64,000 bases of DNA, from the NCBI RefSeq assembly GCF_900604945.1, contig NZ_UWPB01000001.1, positions 310,001 to 374,000 on the forward strand, in the 5' to 3' direction. The notes below the pieces were generated by a model. That model was not told the DNA's origin and ran no database searches. It worked only from the letters and a program-made list of their open reading frames with translations. This DNA comes from Ruminococcus sp. Marseille-P6503 (GTDB lineage: Bacteria; Bacillota; Clostridia; Oscillospirales; Ruminococcaceae). Positions 16,626-24,573 of this stretch are shown here, one piece after another (the stretch's first letter is position 1; every line of letters begins with the position of its first letter). The translations under genes and the position numbers were made by a program.

Positions 16626-19097
16626 TTATTTGCCGTCCGACTGGATTTTCATGTATTTGTTTTCAAAATCGCGGACGGACAGCGCCTTGTCAAAAAGCCA
16701 GCCCTGAGCCATTTTGTGTCCGCATCTGCACAGGATATCCGCCTGAAGCTCCGTTTCGACGCCTTCAAAAACAATGTCCTTATTGGTAGAGTTGATAAGA
16801 CTGCATATCCTGTTTACATATTCTCTTGCCTGAGAGCTGGTGGCGATCTTATCTATAAAAATCTTGTCCAGCTTTACAATATCTACCGGAGCGTCAAGCA
16901 GAACGCTGAGGGAGGAATAGCCCATGCCGAAATCGTCGATATCAATTTTAAAGCCGTTTTTTCTCAGCTTTCTCATATTGCTGAACATTATGTTTATATC
17001 CTTGCTGAGGCTGCTTTCTGTAATTTCTATCTCAAGCAGACTCCTTTCGATTCCGTAGCTGTCAGCCATATCGGTGAGCTTTTTTACGAACGAGCTGTAA
17101 TTGTTATGCTGTCTTGAAAAATTGACCGATATGGGAAGCGTTCGTATTCCTTCTCTTTTCCAGCGCGCGAGAGTGCTCAGCACCTGCTCGTAAATAAAGA
17201 AGTCAAGCTCGGTTATGTAGCCTACGTTTTCAAGTATGGTTATAAATTCAAACGGCAGCTTGTAGGTCCCGTCAGGGTTTCGCCATCTGCTGAGAGCCTC
17301 TGCTCCTATTATCTTTCTGGTGTCAAGAGAAAATTTCGGCTGGAGGAAAAGCTCTATATATCCGTTTTTGATGGACGGAAGAAGCTCGCTGGCAATAGCC
17401 TGTTCGTAGCTTCGCTGCTTTCTCATTCTTTCGGTATAGATCCCGCAGGGTATATCTTTAATTCCCTTTACGCTTCTGCGGGCAAGATTCGCGTTGTCCA
17501 TGGCGATGGTTACGTCAACGTCCGCAGAGTCTATAAAATACAGTCCGCTAGAAATATGTATGTCGCTGGCGGGATATTTTTTCTTGTGAAATTCGGTAAA
17601 TAGTTCGTTTCTGAGTTTTATGCTTTCGATAAGGCTGTCCCGGGATTCCGACTTGTATAGTCCTGCGTAGTAATCGGAATGGATACGGCAGGCGTATATA
17701 TTGGTTTCGGTGTTTCTGATAATATCGGCAAAATCGTACAGCATACGGTTTCCCGCTTCCGAGCCGAAGTTATCGTTTACATATGAAAAATCGTTTATAT
17801 CGGAATATACTATTCCGTAGCATAAGCCTTTGTCATAGCTGTTTTTCAGATATGACGACACCCGAGCCTTGAATGCTTTTCGGTTGAGCAGCCCTGTTAC
17901 CGAGTCGGTTGTGGTCAGCCGTTCGATTTCGGCGCGGTCGCTGTCGATCGTTCTTTTAAGATCCTTTACATTTTCAATGCTGAACAGTCTTCCGTATACG
18001 TTTGTAACCTCTCCCTGTTCGTTTGCAACGCTGACATACGGAAGCTTATACCACGTGTAGCTGTCATCGTACGCCATGGTTCTGAATTCAATGCTTCCCT
18101 TGTGCGGGTAGGAGCATATTTCGATCCACGAATTGAGATACGCCCTGAAATCGGCGGGATGAACAAAAGGCTTGCACTTCAGCTCGTTCCAGAAATTATT
18201 TATTATATTGTTCTCCTCGCCGTATCTGTTTATGCAGTTTGCAAGGAACATCCTGTCCTCGGTAACGTTGTACTCAAAGTAAACCTCTTCGGTGTTTTCA
18301 GCTATGATCTTGAAACGCTCAGTCTGGTTGATTATTTCTCTTTCAGCTTTTTTGGCGTTGGATACGTCGAGAAGAATAGCATATATAAGGTGGGTTCCGT
18401 TTTCGGAGGTATCAAAATATTTGCCCTTGAGGCACATCCAGGCAGACCTGCCGTCATATTTTGTTATCCGGAATTCATATGAAAAATCTCCGCGGTTTTC
18501 AATACATCTGTTGAGGGTTTTGAGAAAATCGGGGATTTCCCCTTTTTTAAGCAGATGTCCTCCTGTTCCCGGATGAAGCGTTTTGTCAGGGTATCCCAGC
18601 ATTTTATAATAATCGTCGTTGGCGTCGGCTATTTTCACTGTGTTTTCGGTCACTTCATAGAGTACGACTCCGCCCGGAACGTTATCCATCAGAGCGTCCA
18701 GCTCCATTTTTGAAAGCCTGTATTTTTCTCTCAGCTTTATATTTTCGGTAAAATCGCAGATGGTGATTTTTGAGTGCAAATGACCGTTGCCGGCGGTGTA
18801 GTCTTCCGAAAGACATATAACGTGAATATATCTGCCGTTTTTGCATTTGAACCGGTGCTCCAGAAAAACCGACCGATCAGACTTCTGAAGCTCTTCAGCT
18901 TTTTTCATATATTCTCCGCGGTCTTCCTCCGGAATGAAATTGTAAAAGCGCACCAGACCGTTTTTTATGTCCTGCTGAGTATATCCGGTTATTTTGCAGA
19001 ATCCGTCGTTTGCGGACAGAACGACGCCGCCGTCCGTAAAATCGGCGATATATTGTCCGTATAATACTTCTGATACTGCCGGAGCTGTTTTTAGCAT
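16626..19097 (-). CDS. PAS-GGDEF-EAL protein, probable c-di-GMP phosphodiesterase
   Basis: 823 aa from ATG 19097, which has AGGAGGTG upstream (the frame is open to 19142). Two or three PAS domains occupy residues 1-385 (DGFCKITGYTQQDI, DDYYKMLGYPDKTL, and a third YFEYNVTEDRMF region). A GGDEF domain follows (about 390-550; DSVTGLLNRKAF, YSDINDFSYVND) in which the signature loop reads SDYY, so it is unlikely to make c-di-GMP. The C-terminal EAL domain keeps GAEALSRW, the Asn of SVNFS, EITES, DDFGMGYSS, KLDK and EGVET, so hydrolysis is likely. There is no membrane segment. It stands alone and is probably a cytosolic redox or ligand sensor that degrades c-di-GMP. Confidence 0.9.
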   Translation of the reverse strand: MLKTAPAVSEVLYGQYIADFTDGGVVLSANDGFCKITGYTQQDIKNGLVRFYNFIPEEDRGEYMKKAEELQKSDRSVFLEHRFKCKNGRYIHVICLSEDYTAGNGHLHSKITICDFTENIKLREKYRLSKMELDALMDNVPGGVVLYEVTENTVKIADANDDYYKMLGYPDKTLHPGTGGHLLKKGEIPDFLKTLNRCIENRGDFSYEFRITKYDGRSAWMCLKGKYFDTSENGTHLIYAILLDVSNAKKAEREIINQTERFKIIAENTEEVYFEYNVTEDRMFLANCINRYGEENNIINNFWNELKCKPFVHPADFRAYLNSWIEICSYPHKGSIEFRTMAYDDSYTWYKLPYVSVANEQGEVTNVYGRLFSIENVKDLKRTIDSDRAEIERLTTTDSVTGLLNRKAFKARVSSYLKNSYDKGLCYGIVYSDINDFSYVNDNFGSEAGNRMLYDFADIIRNTETNIYACRIHSDYYAGLYKSESRDSLIESIKLRNELFTEFHKKKYPASDIHISSGLYFIDSADVDVTIAMDNANLARRSVKGIKDIPCGIYTERMRKQRSYEQAIASELLPSIKNGYIELFLQPKFSLDTRKIIGAEALSRWRNPDGTYKLPFEFITILENVGYITELDFFIYEQVLSTLARWKREGIRTLPISVNFSRQHNNYSSFVKKLTDMADSYGIERSLLEIEITESSLSKDINIMFSNMRKLRKNGFKIDIDDFGMGYSSLSVLLDAPVDIVKLDKIFIDKIATSSQAREYVNRICSLINSTNKDIVFEGVETELQADILCRCGHKMAQGWLFDKALSVRDFENKYMKIQSDGK

Positions 19098-19405
19098 TTT
19101 TACACCTCCTGAATTGGAATAATAATTAATATTATACCGCATTTTTCATGAAATTTCAATATCGCATAGACTTTTCGTCAGAATGTATATTTTTTTTGAC
19201 GTTTTTTACAAATAAAAAAATATATATTTTGTACTTTCAACAAGGTTGATTTTTCTGTTTGCTTATGTTATTATATAAAAGTATACTGAAAAATATAGCG
19301 TTTGTAAAAGCTCCGTCGGGCGTGCCGGCGAACAGCGCTTTTAGCCGTATGGATTTGTTTTCTGCTTTTGCACGGCGGCGCTGAAAATGAAAGGAACGGA
19401 TAAAA
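19098..19405. other. divergent gene-free stretch
   Basis: AT-rich promoter region between the divergent PAS-GGDEF-EAL gene and the ung unit. No RNA gene or hairpin with a T-run is visible. A run of A/T at 19201-19240 may contain promoters for both sides. Confidence 0.4.
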
Positions 19406-19507
19406 ATGAATAATAAAAAACCGCTTATTATGCGTATCGCTGTTATTGCAATCGCCGCCTTGATGGTACTCGGTATCGTAATAGGAACAGTTGCGGGAGT
19501 ATATTGA
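19406..19507 (+). CDS. 33-aa single-span membrane peptide coupled to ung
   Basis: ATG 19406 follows AAAGGAACGG at normal spacing. The peptide has a basic head (MNNKKPLIMR) and one long hydrophobic helix (IAVIAIAALMVLGIVIGTVAGVY). Its TGA (19505-19507) is one base before the ung ATG at 19509, and the ung ribosome site GGGAG lies inside this frame, so translation is coupled. It resembles the small one-helix proteins common in Firmicutes. The function is unknown and it may simply be a coupled leader. Confidence 0.55.
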   Translation: MNNKKPLIMRIAVIAIAALMVLGIVIGTVAGVY

Positions 19508-19508
19508 T

Positions 19509-20174
19509 ATGGTACATATAGGAAACAGCTGGGATGAAATTTTAAAGGACGAGTTCAGAAGCGAATATTATTTACGGCTCAGAGAGTTTCTTAAAAGAGA
19601 ATACGCTTCGTTTAAAGTATATCCTGATATGTTCGATATTTTTAATTCTCTTAAATATACTGATTATTACAGCGTTAAGGCGGTAATTATAGGACAGGAC
19701 CCGTATCACGGTCCCGGGCAGGCTCACGGTCTTTGCTTTTCGGTCAGAGAAGGCGTAAATCCGCCGCCTTCTCTTCAGAATATTTTTAAGGAGCTTCAGG
19801 CGGATCTCGGATATCCTCCTCCTAAGAGCGGGGAATTGACAAAATGGGCTGAAAACGGGGTTCTTATGCTTAACAGCGTGCTTACGGTAAGAGAGGGGCA
19901 GCCTAACAGCCATAAAGGAAAGGGCTGGGAACAGCTTACAGACGCTGTTATCAGAAAGCTGAATGAACGTGATAAGCCTATAGCGTTTATCCTCTGGGGA
20001 GGAAATGCAAAAGCAAAGGCTGGACTTATAACAAATCCGGCACACGGCGTTTTCAAAGCGGCTCATCCATCTCCGCTTTCAGCGTACAACGGATTTTTCG
20101 GTTGCCGTCATTTTTCTGCGGTAAATAATTTTCTTGTCAGCAACGGAGTCGAGCCTATAGACTGGAGACTGTGA
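19509..20174 (+). CDS. ung: uracil-DNA glycosylase, family 1
   Basis: 221 aa. It removes uracil from DNA as the first step of base excision repair. Motifs seen are GQDPYHGPGQAHGLCFS with the catalytic Asp, LMLNSVLTVREGQPNSH, FILWGGNAK, and HPSPLSAYNGFFGCRHF with the catalytic His. Start ATG 19509 is chosen from GGGAG 9 nt upstream and the family N-terminus; an alternative in-frame start 6 codons earlier would overlap the 33-aa peptide. Length is normal. Confidence 0.96.
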   Translation: MVHIGNSWDEILKDEFRSEYYLRLREFLKREYASFKVYPDMFDIFNSLKYTDYYSVKAVIIGQDPYHGPGQAHGLCFSVREGVNPPPSLQNIFKELQADLGYPPPKSGELTKWAENGVLMLNSVLTVREGQPNSHKGKGWEQLTDAVIRKLNERDKPIAFILWGGNAKAKAGLITNPAHGVFKAAHPSPLSAYNGFFGCRHFSAVNNFLVSNGVEPIDWRL

Positions 20175-20210
20175 TTGCAGTCCTGTAAAAACCGAATACT
20201 GTATTTATTG

Positions 20211-20248
20211 ATCTGACGGGCACGGAAGGAGCTGTCCGTCAGATTTTT
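20211..20248 (+). terminator. terminator after ung
   Basis: TCTGACGG and CCGTCAGA form a stem and are followed by TTTTT. Confidence 0.75.
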
Positions 20249-20396
20249 GCTTTATGAGCGGCGCCGGCAGGAATGTAATCTAAGGCGCGGCGGCTTTACA
20301 TATGATATTTTTGATTAACAAGCCTGAGCATTAAGGCATATAGTAATAGTGTCCGTTGTATTATTGCTTCGGACAAATTATATAAAGGTGGAAATA

Positions 20397-20618
20397 ATGA
20401 TGGGGAAGTATCTTATAGCGATGACTTCGATTACCTACGCTATGAAGGCCAAGTCTTTGCTTAATGACAGCAGGATCTATTGTGAAATACAGAGAACGCC
20501 TGAAAATATCGGTTCGGGGTGCGGCTATTCGCTCAGGATACATGACGAGCCTGATAAAATAATCGCATTGCTTGACGGTTTTAATATTCCTCATAAGGAC
20601 GCCTACGAATATAAATAA
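20397..20618 (+). CDS. DUF3343 protein
   Basis: 73 aa from ATG 20397, with AAAGGTGG upstream. It matches the small ferredoxin-like DUF3343 family: YLIAMTSITYAMKAKSLL, then a conserved Cys-Gly pair (GSGCGYSLRI) and a C-terminal HKDAYEY. The family co-occurs with selenium or sulfur-transfer genes and has been suggested as a Se/S carrier. The next gene is a cysteine desulfurase-type enzyme, supporting such a role. The gap to it is 135 bp and contains a hairpin. Confidence 0.75.
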   Translation: MMGKYLIAMTSITYAMKAKSLLNDSRIYCEIQRTPENIGSGCGYSLRIHDEPDKIIALLDGFNIPHKDAYEYK

Positions 20619-20712
20619 ACAGGCGGCGAAGCTATAAAAATTCAATGCGGATTCTGCGCTTCAGGATTTGTCGTCAGAAGCTACTGAAGCGGCAGGACCG
20701 CCCAAGACACCG

Positions 20713-20741
20713 AAAGGAGGTATGCTCCCTGTAAGGAGCAT
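20713..20741 (+). promoter_or_regulatory. SD plus stem-loop in front of the desulfurase start
   Basis: A strong AAAGGAGG (20713-20720) is followed at once by ATGCTCC-CTGTAA-GGAGCAT (20722-20741), a perfect 7-bp stem. The gene's GTG start is at 20754. A second SD-like AAGGAG lies inside the stem. Both sites are at poor distance unless the hairpin folds, which would bring the first SD to about 12-13 nt. It may be a translational control element. Confidence 0.45.
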
Positions 20742-20753
20742 GATCATAAAAAT

Positions 20754-21881
20754 GTGAAGCAGATAATAAATTTCGATAATTCAGCTACCAGCTTTCCAAA
20801 GCCGCCCGGAGTCAGAAGCGCGGTTTCGGAGGCGGTGTCAAGGTACGGCGGAAATCCGGGAAGAAGCGGCCATAAGCTGTCGATGCGCGTTTCTCAGAAG
20901 ATATTTAACGTAAGAAACAGAGCGGCAGAGATGTTTGCGGCTCAGCCGGAAAACGTCGCGTTCACGCCCAACTGTACCTTTGCCGTAAATATGGCGGTAA
21001 AGGGAATAATGCAGTACGGCGGGCATATGATCATATCGGATTATGAGCATAACGCGGTTTCAAGACCTGTATACGCGCTTTCGCAGATGAGGGGAGTCGA
21101 ATATTCGATAGCCCATGTAACGGACAGCGACGAGGAAACCGTAAGAAATTTTGAGAGGCTCATAAAAGCCAATACCAAGTGCATATGCTGCACCGCGGCG
21201 TCAAACGTTACGGGAAGGATCCTTCCTTACCGACAGATAGCTCAGCTTTGCAAAAGCAAGGGGATATGCTTTATTGCAGACTGCGCTCAGGCCTGCGGGC
21301 TGCTGGATATTTCCCTTGACGACGGTATAAATTTCATATGTACCTCCGGTCATAAATCGCTGTACGGACCTACGGGAACCGGACTTCTGATAACGGACGG
21401 CGAATACGCGCTTTCGACGATAATCGAGGGAGGGACCGGAGCGACGTCGTCCGAGCTTGCCCAGACTCCGTTTCTTCCGGAAAGACTTGAAAGCGGAACG
21501 ATCAACACAGTAGGAATCATCGGGCTGGGCGAAGGACTGAATTTTGTCAGAACCAAAACGGTAAACAGGATATTCACTCATGAAAGCCAGCTGTGCAGCC
21601 AGTTTATCGAGGGTATAAAAAACGTCCCTGGTATAAAGATATATCGTTCGGACTGCAAGCACGTTCCGATCGTTTCCTTCAATATCGGAGACGAAAATTC
21701 ACAGCAGGTTGCAAGCTGGCTTTCCGACAGAGGCTTTGCCCTCAGGGGAGGACTTCAGTGCGCGGCTCTTGCACACAATACCTTAGGAACGATTTCACAG
21801 GGTACGGTCAGATTTTCTCCGTCTGCCTTCAACAGCAGACAGCAGGTTCACGCTCTGATCGACGCCGTAAGAGCTTATTGA
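20754..21881 (+). CDS. class V aminotransferase / cysteine desulfurase family protein
   Basis: 375 aa PLP enzyme of the EF2568-like branch of cysteine desulfurases, which are linked by context to selenium metabolism. The Schiff-base Lys201 is in TSGHKSLYGPTGTG. DYEHNAVSRP and ADCAQACG are the cofactor-binding blocks, and Cys336 in RGGLQCAALAHN fits the persulfide-forming loop. The start must be GTG 20754 because no other in-frame start precedes INFDNSATSFPKPP. An overlapping 11-codon frame (20722-20757) ends across this GTG. It follows DUF3343. Substrate choice, cysteine or selenocysteine, cannot be told. Confidence 0.85.
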   Translation: MKQIINFDNSATSFPKPPGVRSAVSEAVSRYGGNPGRSGHKLSMRVSQKIFNVRNRAAEMFAAQPENVAFTPNCTFAVNMAVKGIMQYGGHMIISDYEHNAVSRPVYALSQMRGVEYSIAHVTDSDEETVRNFERLIKANTKCICCTAASNVTGRILPYRQIAQLCKSKGICFIADCAQACGLLDISLDDGINFICTSGHKSLYGPTGTGLLITDGEYALSTIIEGGTGATSSELAQTPFLPERLESGTINTVGIIGLGEGLNFVRTKTVNRIFTHESQLCSQFIEGIKNVPGIKIYRSDCKHVPIVSFNIGDENSQQVASWLSDRGFALRGGLQCAALAHNTLGTISQGTVRFSPSAFNSRQQVHALIDAVRAY

Positions 21882-21903
21882 TACGTTATTTCAAAACGCT
21901 TAC

Positions 21904-21942
21904 AAAAATCCGCGGACATTGACTTGCCTGCGGATTTTTTGT
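21904..21942 (+). terminator. terminator after desulfurase gene
   Basis: AAAAATCCGC pairs with GCGGATTTTTT. The stem is GC-rich and is followed by a T-run. Confidence 0.85.
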
Positions 21943-21972
21943 TTATGACGGGAAATTTTTTTGAAATTGGTA

Positions 21973-22001
21973 TTGTACTTTTGATTTTTATATGGTAAAA
22001 T
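21973..22001 (+). promoter_or_regulatory. putative promoter of cdaA-cdaR
   Basis: TTGTAC (21973-21978), 17 bp, TAAAAT (21996-22001). The leader to the cdaA start would be about 225 nt and contains a CGTTCC-GGATTA-GGAACG hairpin near 22109-22126. Confidence 0.4.
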
Positions 22002-22232
22002 AAAATATATATAATGTAACCGTTGCGTCAGTTTTGAAACTGATTTGTAATATATAGCGGCATAGCCGCTTTGCTTTTTGATATATCGGTTCAAAGGGTT
22101 CATTGCATAGCGTTCCGGATTAGGAACGGTATATAAAAAGCGCGGCGAAATTTCTGCTGCGGCCGTTAAATATTTCTGCATGGTATTCGGAAGTATTTAA
22201 GTACCGCAGCTAGTATGTAAAGGGTGTGACAT

Positions 22233-23114
22233 ATGCTGACAGCAATTACCGACGGAATCCTGGCTATATGGAGCGTGTTCAAATCTATCCAGATAAGCGA
22301 TATTATAGATATAGCCATTCTTTCATATCTTATATTTCACGGAATAAAGCTCATAAGGGAAACAAGGGCTCAGCAGCTGGTAAAGGGCATAATCGTTCTT
22401 ATAGTTTTCTATCTGCTGGCTGTTTTCTTCAATTTGCAGACTATGCGTTTTATGCTCAAGACCTGCTTTCAGTGGGGAATTCTTGCTATCGTTATCGTAT
22501 TCCAGCCGGAGCTTAGGCGTATACTTGAGAAGATCGGGCGTACTAAGCTTACGGAGTTCAGCTTTTTTTCAAATAACGACGGAAACGACAGTACGGAGCA
22601 TTGGAAGAACTGTATTGACGCAATATGCGACGCGGTTCAGAATCTGTCCTCTACCTGTACGGGCGCGCTCATTATATGCGAGCGCAAAACCAGACTGGGA
22701 GAGCAGATCGATACGGGAACTATACTTAACTGCACTCCGTCGTCGGCGGTGTTCGGAAATATATTTTTCCCCAACACACCGCTTCACGACGGAGCGGTTA
22801 TCATACGCGACGGAATGATACTTGCCGCAGGATGTTTTCTTCCTAAGCCGCAGAAGGAGGAGCTTATTGCCAAGCAGCTTGGCTCACGGCACAGGGCTGC
22901 CATAGGTATGAGCGAGATTTCAGACGCTATAGTGGTTGTTGTTTCGGAGGAAACGGGTACGATTTCGGTTGCCGAAAACGGAGAGCTGACCAGAGGCTTT
23001 ACAAAAGAAAGTCTTAAAAAGCTTCTTACGTTAAGGCTGATTCCTGTAGACGAGGAAAATTCGGGTAAGGAAAATTCGCTTGCTGGAAGGGTGATTTCTA
23101 AATGGAAAAAATAA
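22233..23114 (+). CDS. cdaA: diadenylate cyclase CdaA (c-di-AMP synthase)
   Basis: 293 aa. Three N-terminal membrane helices (about 10-90) are followed by a DAC domain with the catalytic DGA (residues 186-188, in PLHDGAVIIRDG) and RHR (219-221, GSRHRAAIG). It condenses two ATP to c-di-AMP, the messenger controlling K+ and osmotic balance. The N-terminus is at ATG 22233 with AAAGGGTGT upstream. It overlaps cdaR by 13 bp. In many Firmicutes glmM follows these two genes; here it does not. Confidence 0.96.
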   Translation: MLTAITDGILAIWSVFKSIQISDIIDIAILSYLIFHGIKLIRETRAQQLVKGIIVLIVFYLLAVFFNLQTMRFMLKTCFQWGILAIVIVFQPELRRILEKIGRTKLTEFSFFSNNDGNDSTEHWKNCIDAICDAVQNLSSTCTGALIICERKTRLGEQIDTGTILNCTPSSAVFGNIFFPNTPLHDGAVIIRDGMILAAGCFLPKPQKEELIAKQLGSRHRAAIGMSEISDAIVVVVSEETGTISVAENGELTRGFTKESLKKLLTLRLIPVDEENSGKENSLAGRVISKWKK

Positions 23115-24412
23115 AGGCAAAAAAATCGCCTAAGAAGCATGAAGCCGATTTTGTTCTGCGTATTCTTGCCGTTATCATCGCGGTAATCATATGGTTTATC
23201 CTTTCGATAACCCAATATCCTACGAGAAACAAAACCGTAACCAATGTTCCTGTCGTTTTTTCGATGGAAGGAACCACGGCTGAGGAAAGAGGACTTTCAG
23301 TTTTAAATTACAAGGATATAACGGTTGACGTTGAGATAAGGGGTATGAACTATGAGATCGGAAATTATTCCGCAAATGATCTTGCCGCTACTGTAAATCT
23401 TGACCAAGTAACAAAAGAGGGAACCTATAATCTGGATATAGACGTTAAATCGGCACATTCTTCAGACAAGGTGACAATCGTGTCCGTTTATCCTGAAACG
23501 GTAGAGGTAACCTTTGACAGGATAAGCACCGCCAAGTTTGATGTGGGAACTGAGGCTCCGCTTATCAATGCCGATGAGGGGCTTACGCTGAAGGAAACTT
23601 CCGTTTCGCCGTCAGAGGTAGAAATTGAAGGCGCGGAAAACGAGCTTAAAAAAATAGAGAGAGTTGCTGTAAGCGTATCAAGATCGATGACGATATCCGA
23701 GGATACAACGATCTCAACAAACGACGTTATATTCTATGACGCGGACGACAACGTTCTTGACGCCTCAAAATATACGGTAAAGGATACAAAATCGTTTGAC
23801 GTTAATTTTGTTATATATAAAAAGAAAACGGCTAACTTCAACGTTGAGTTTACCGACTGTCCTCCTGGCTTTGACGTTTCGTCCCTGCCTTATTCGCTTT
23901 CAGAGGAGAGTATTCAGGTTATTTCGCCTAAGCTTGACGACGCGGATTCTGAGAATATAAAGCTCGGAACCATTTCCCTGAGCAGCGTTGATCTGGCAAA
24001 AACCTTTTCGTTTGAAGTTGATAATGTGCTCAGCTCGGGCGAATTGAACCAGACGGGAATAGAAACCATCGAGGTATCGTTTGATTCGGAGGGATATACC
24101 TCAAGAAAATTCACCATTCCGCGGGATCAGATTACTGTGCAGAATATTCCTTCCGGAAAGGACGTTACTATTGTAACGAAGCAGATACCTAACGTTACGG
24201 TTTACGGACCCGAGGATATAATGAATAAGATTTCTGCAGATGATTTTTCTGTGCTTCTGAACCTTTCAGATGTAGTTAATTCCGGCTCTGTAAATCATGC
24301 GGTTACCGTTTATTCTCCTAAGTACAATAAAGTGTGGTGCTACGGAACCAACGAAATCCAGATAGAGGTAGAGGATAAAAGCTCGTCTGCGAAATCAGAC
24401 TCTGAGGATTAA
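23102..24412 (+). CDS. cdaR: YbbR-domain protein CdaR, regulator of CdaA
   Basis: 436 aa. One N-terminal membrane helix (about 20-38, VLRILAVIIAVIIWFIL) is followed by tandem YbbR repeats outside the membrane. The repeats show alternating 'VEVTFDRI', 'VSPSEVEIEGAENELKKI' and 'ITVQNIPSGKDVTI' strands typical of the family. CdaR binds CdaA and alters its activity. It is translationally coupled to cdaA by overlap. The C-terminus is Ser/Asp-rich. Confidence 0.92.
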   Translation: MEKIKAKKSPKKHEADFVLRILAVIIAVIIWFILSITQYPTRNKTVTNVPVVFSMEGTTAEERGLSVLNYKDITVDVEIRGMNYEIGNYSANDLAATVNLDQVTKEGTYNLDIDVKSAHSSDKVTIVSVYPETVEVTFDRISTAKFDVGTEAPLINADEGLTLKETSVSPSEVEIEGAENELKKIERVAVSVSRSMTISEDTTISTNDVIFYDADDNVLDASKYTVKDTKSFDVNFVIYKKKTANFNVEFTDCPPGFDVSSLPYSLSEESIQVISPKLDDADSENIKLGTISLSSVDLAKTFSFEVDNVLSSGELNQTGIETIEVSFDSEGYTSRKFTIPRDQITVQNIPSGKDVTIVTKQIPNVTVYGPEDIMNKISADDFSVLLNLSDVVNSGSVNHAVTVYSPKYNKVWCYGTNEIQIEVEDKSSSAKSDSED

Positions 24413-24467
24413 GGAGGAATAGTCCGTAATGCGGCGGACAGTTCGGATTTTGCAGCACCGTAATTTC

Positions 24468-24492
24468 AGCGGGCGGTATCAAACCGCCCGCT
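24468..24492 (+). terminator. hairpin after cdaR, probable terminator
   Basis: AGCGGGCGG and CCGCCCGCT form a perfect 9-bp stem. The following CTTGTCATT is a poor T-run, so termination may be partial. Confidence 0.5.
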
Positions 24493-24573
24493 TGTCATTA
24501 TAATCAGTAGGCTCTTATGTAAGCTTAATGTAAGGAATTGATAACGTGTTTTACAGCTACAGGAGGTTGGCAT

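Noticed and set aside
20722-20757. 11-codon leader frame ending across the desulfurase GTG
   Set aside because: Its ATG is only one base from the GGAGG, too close for normal initiation; kept only as part of the stem-loop observation.
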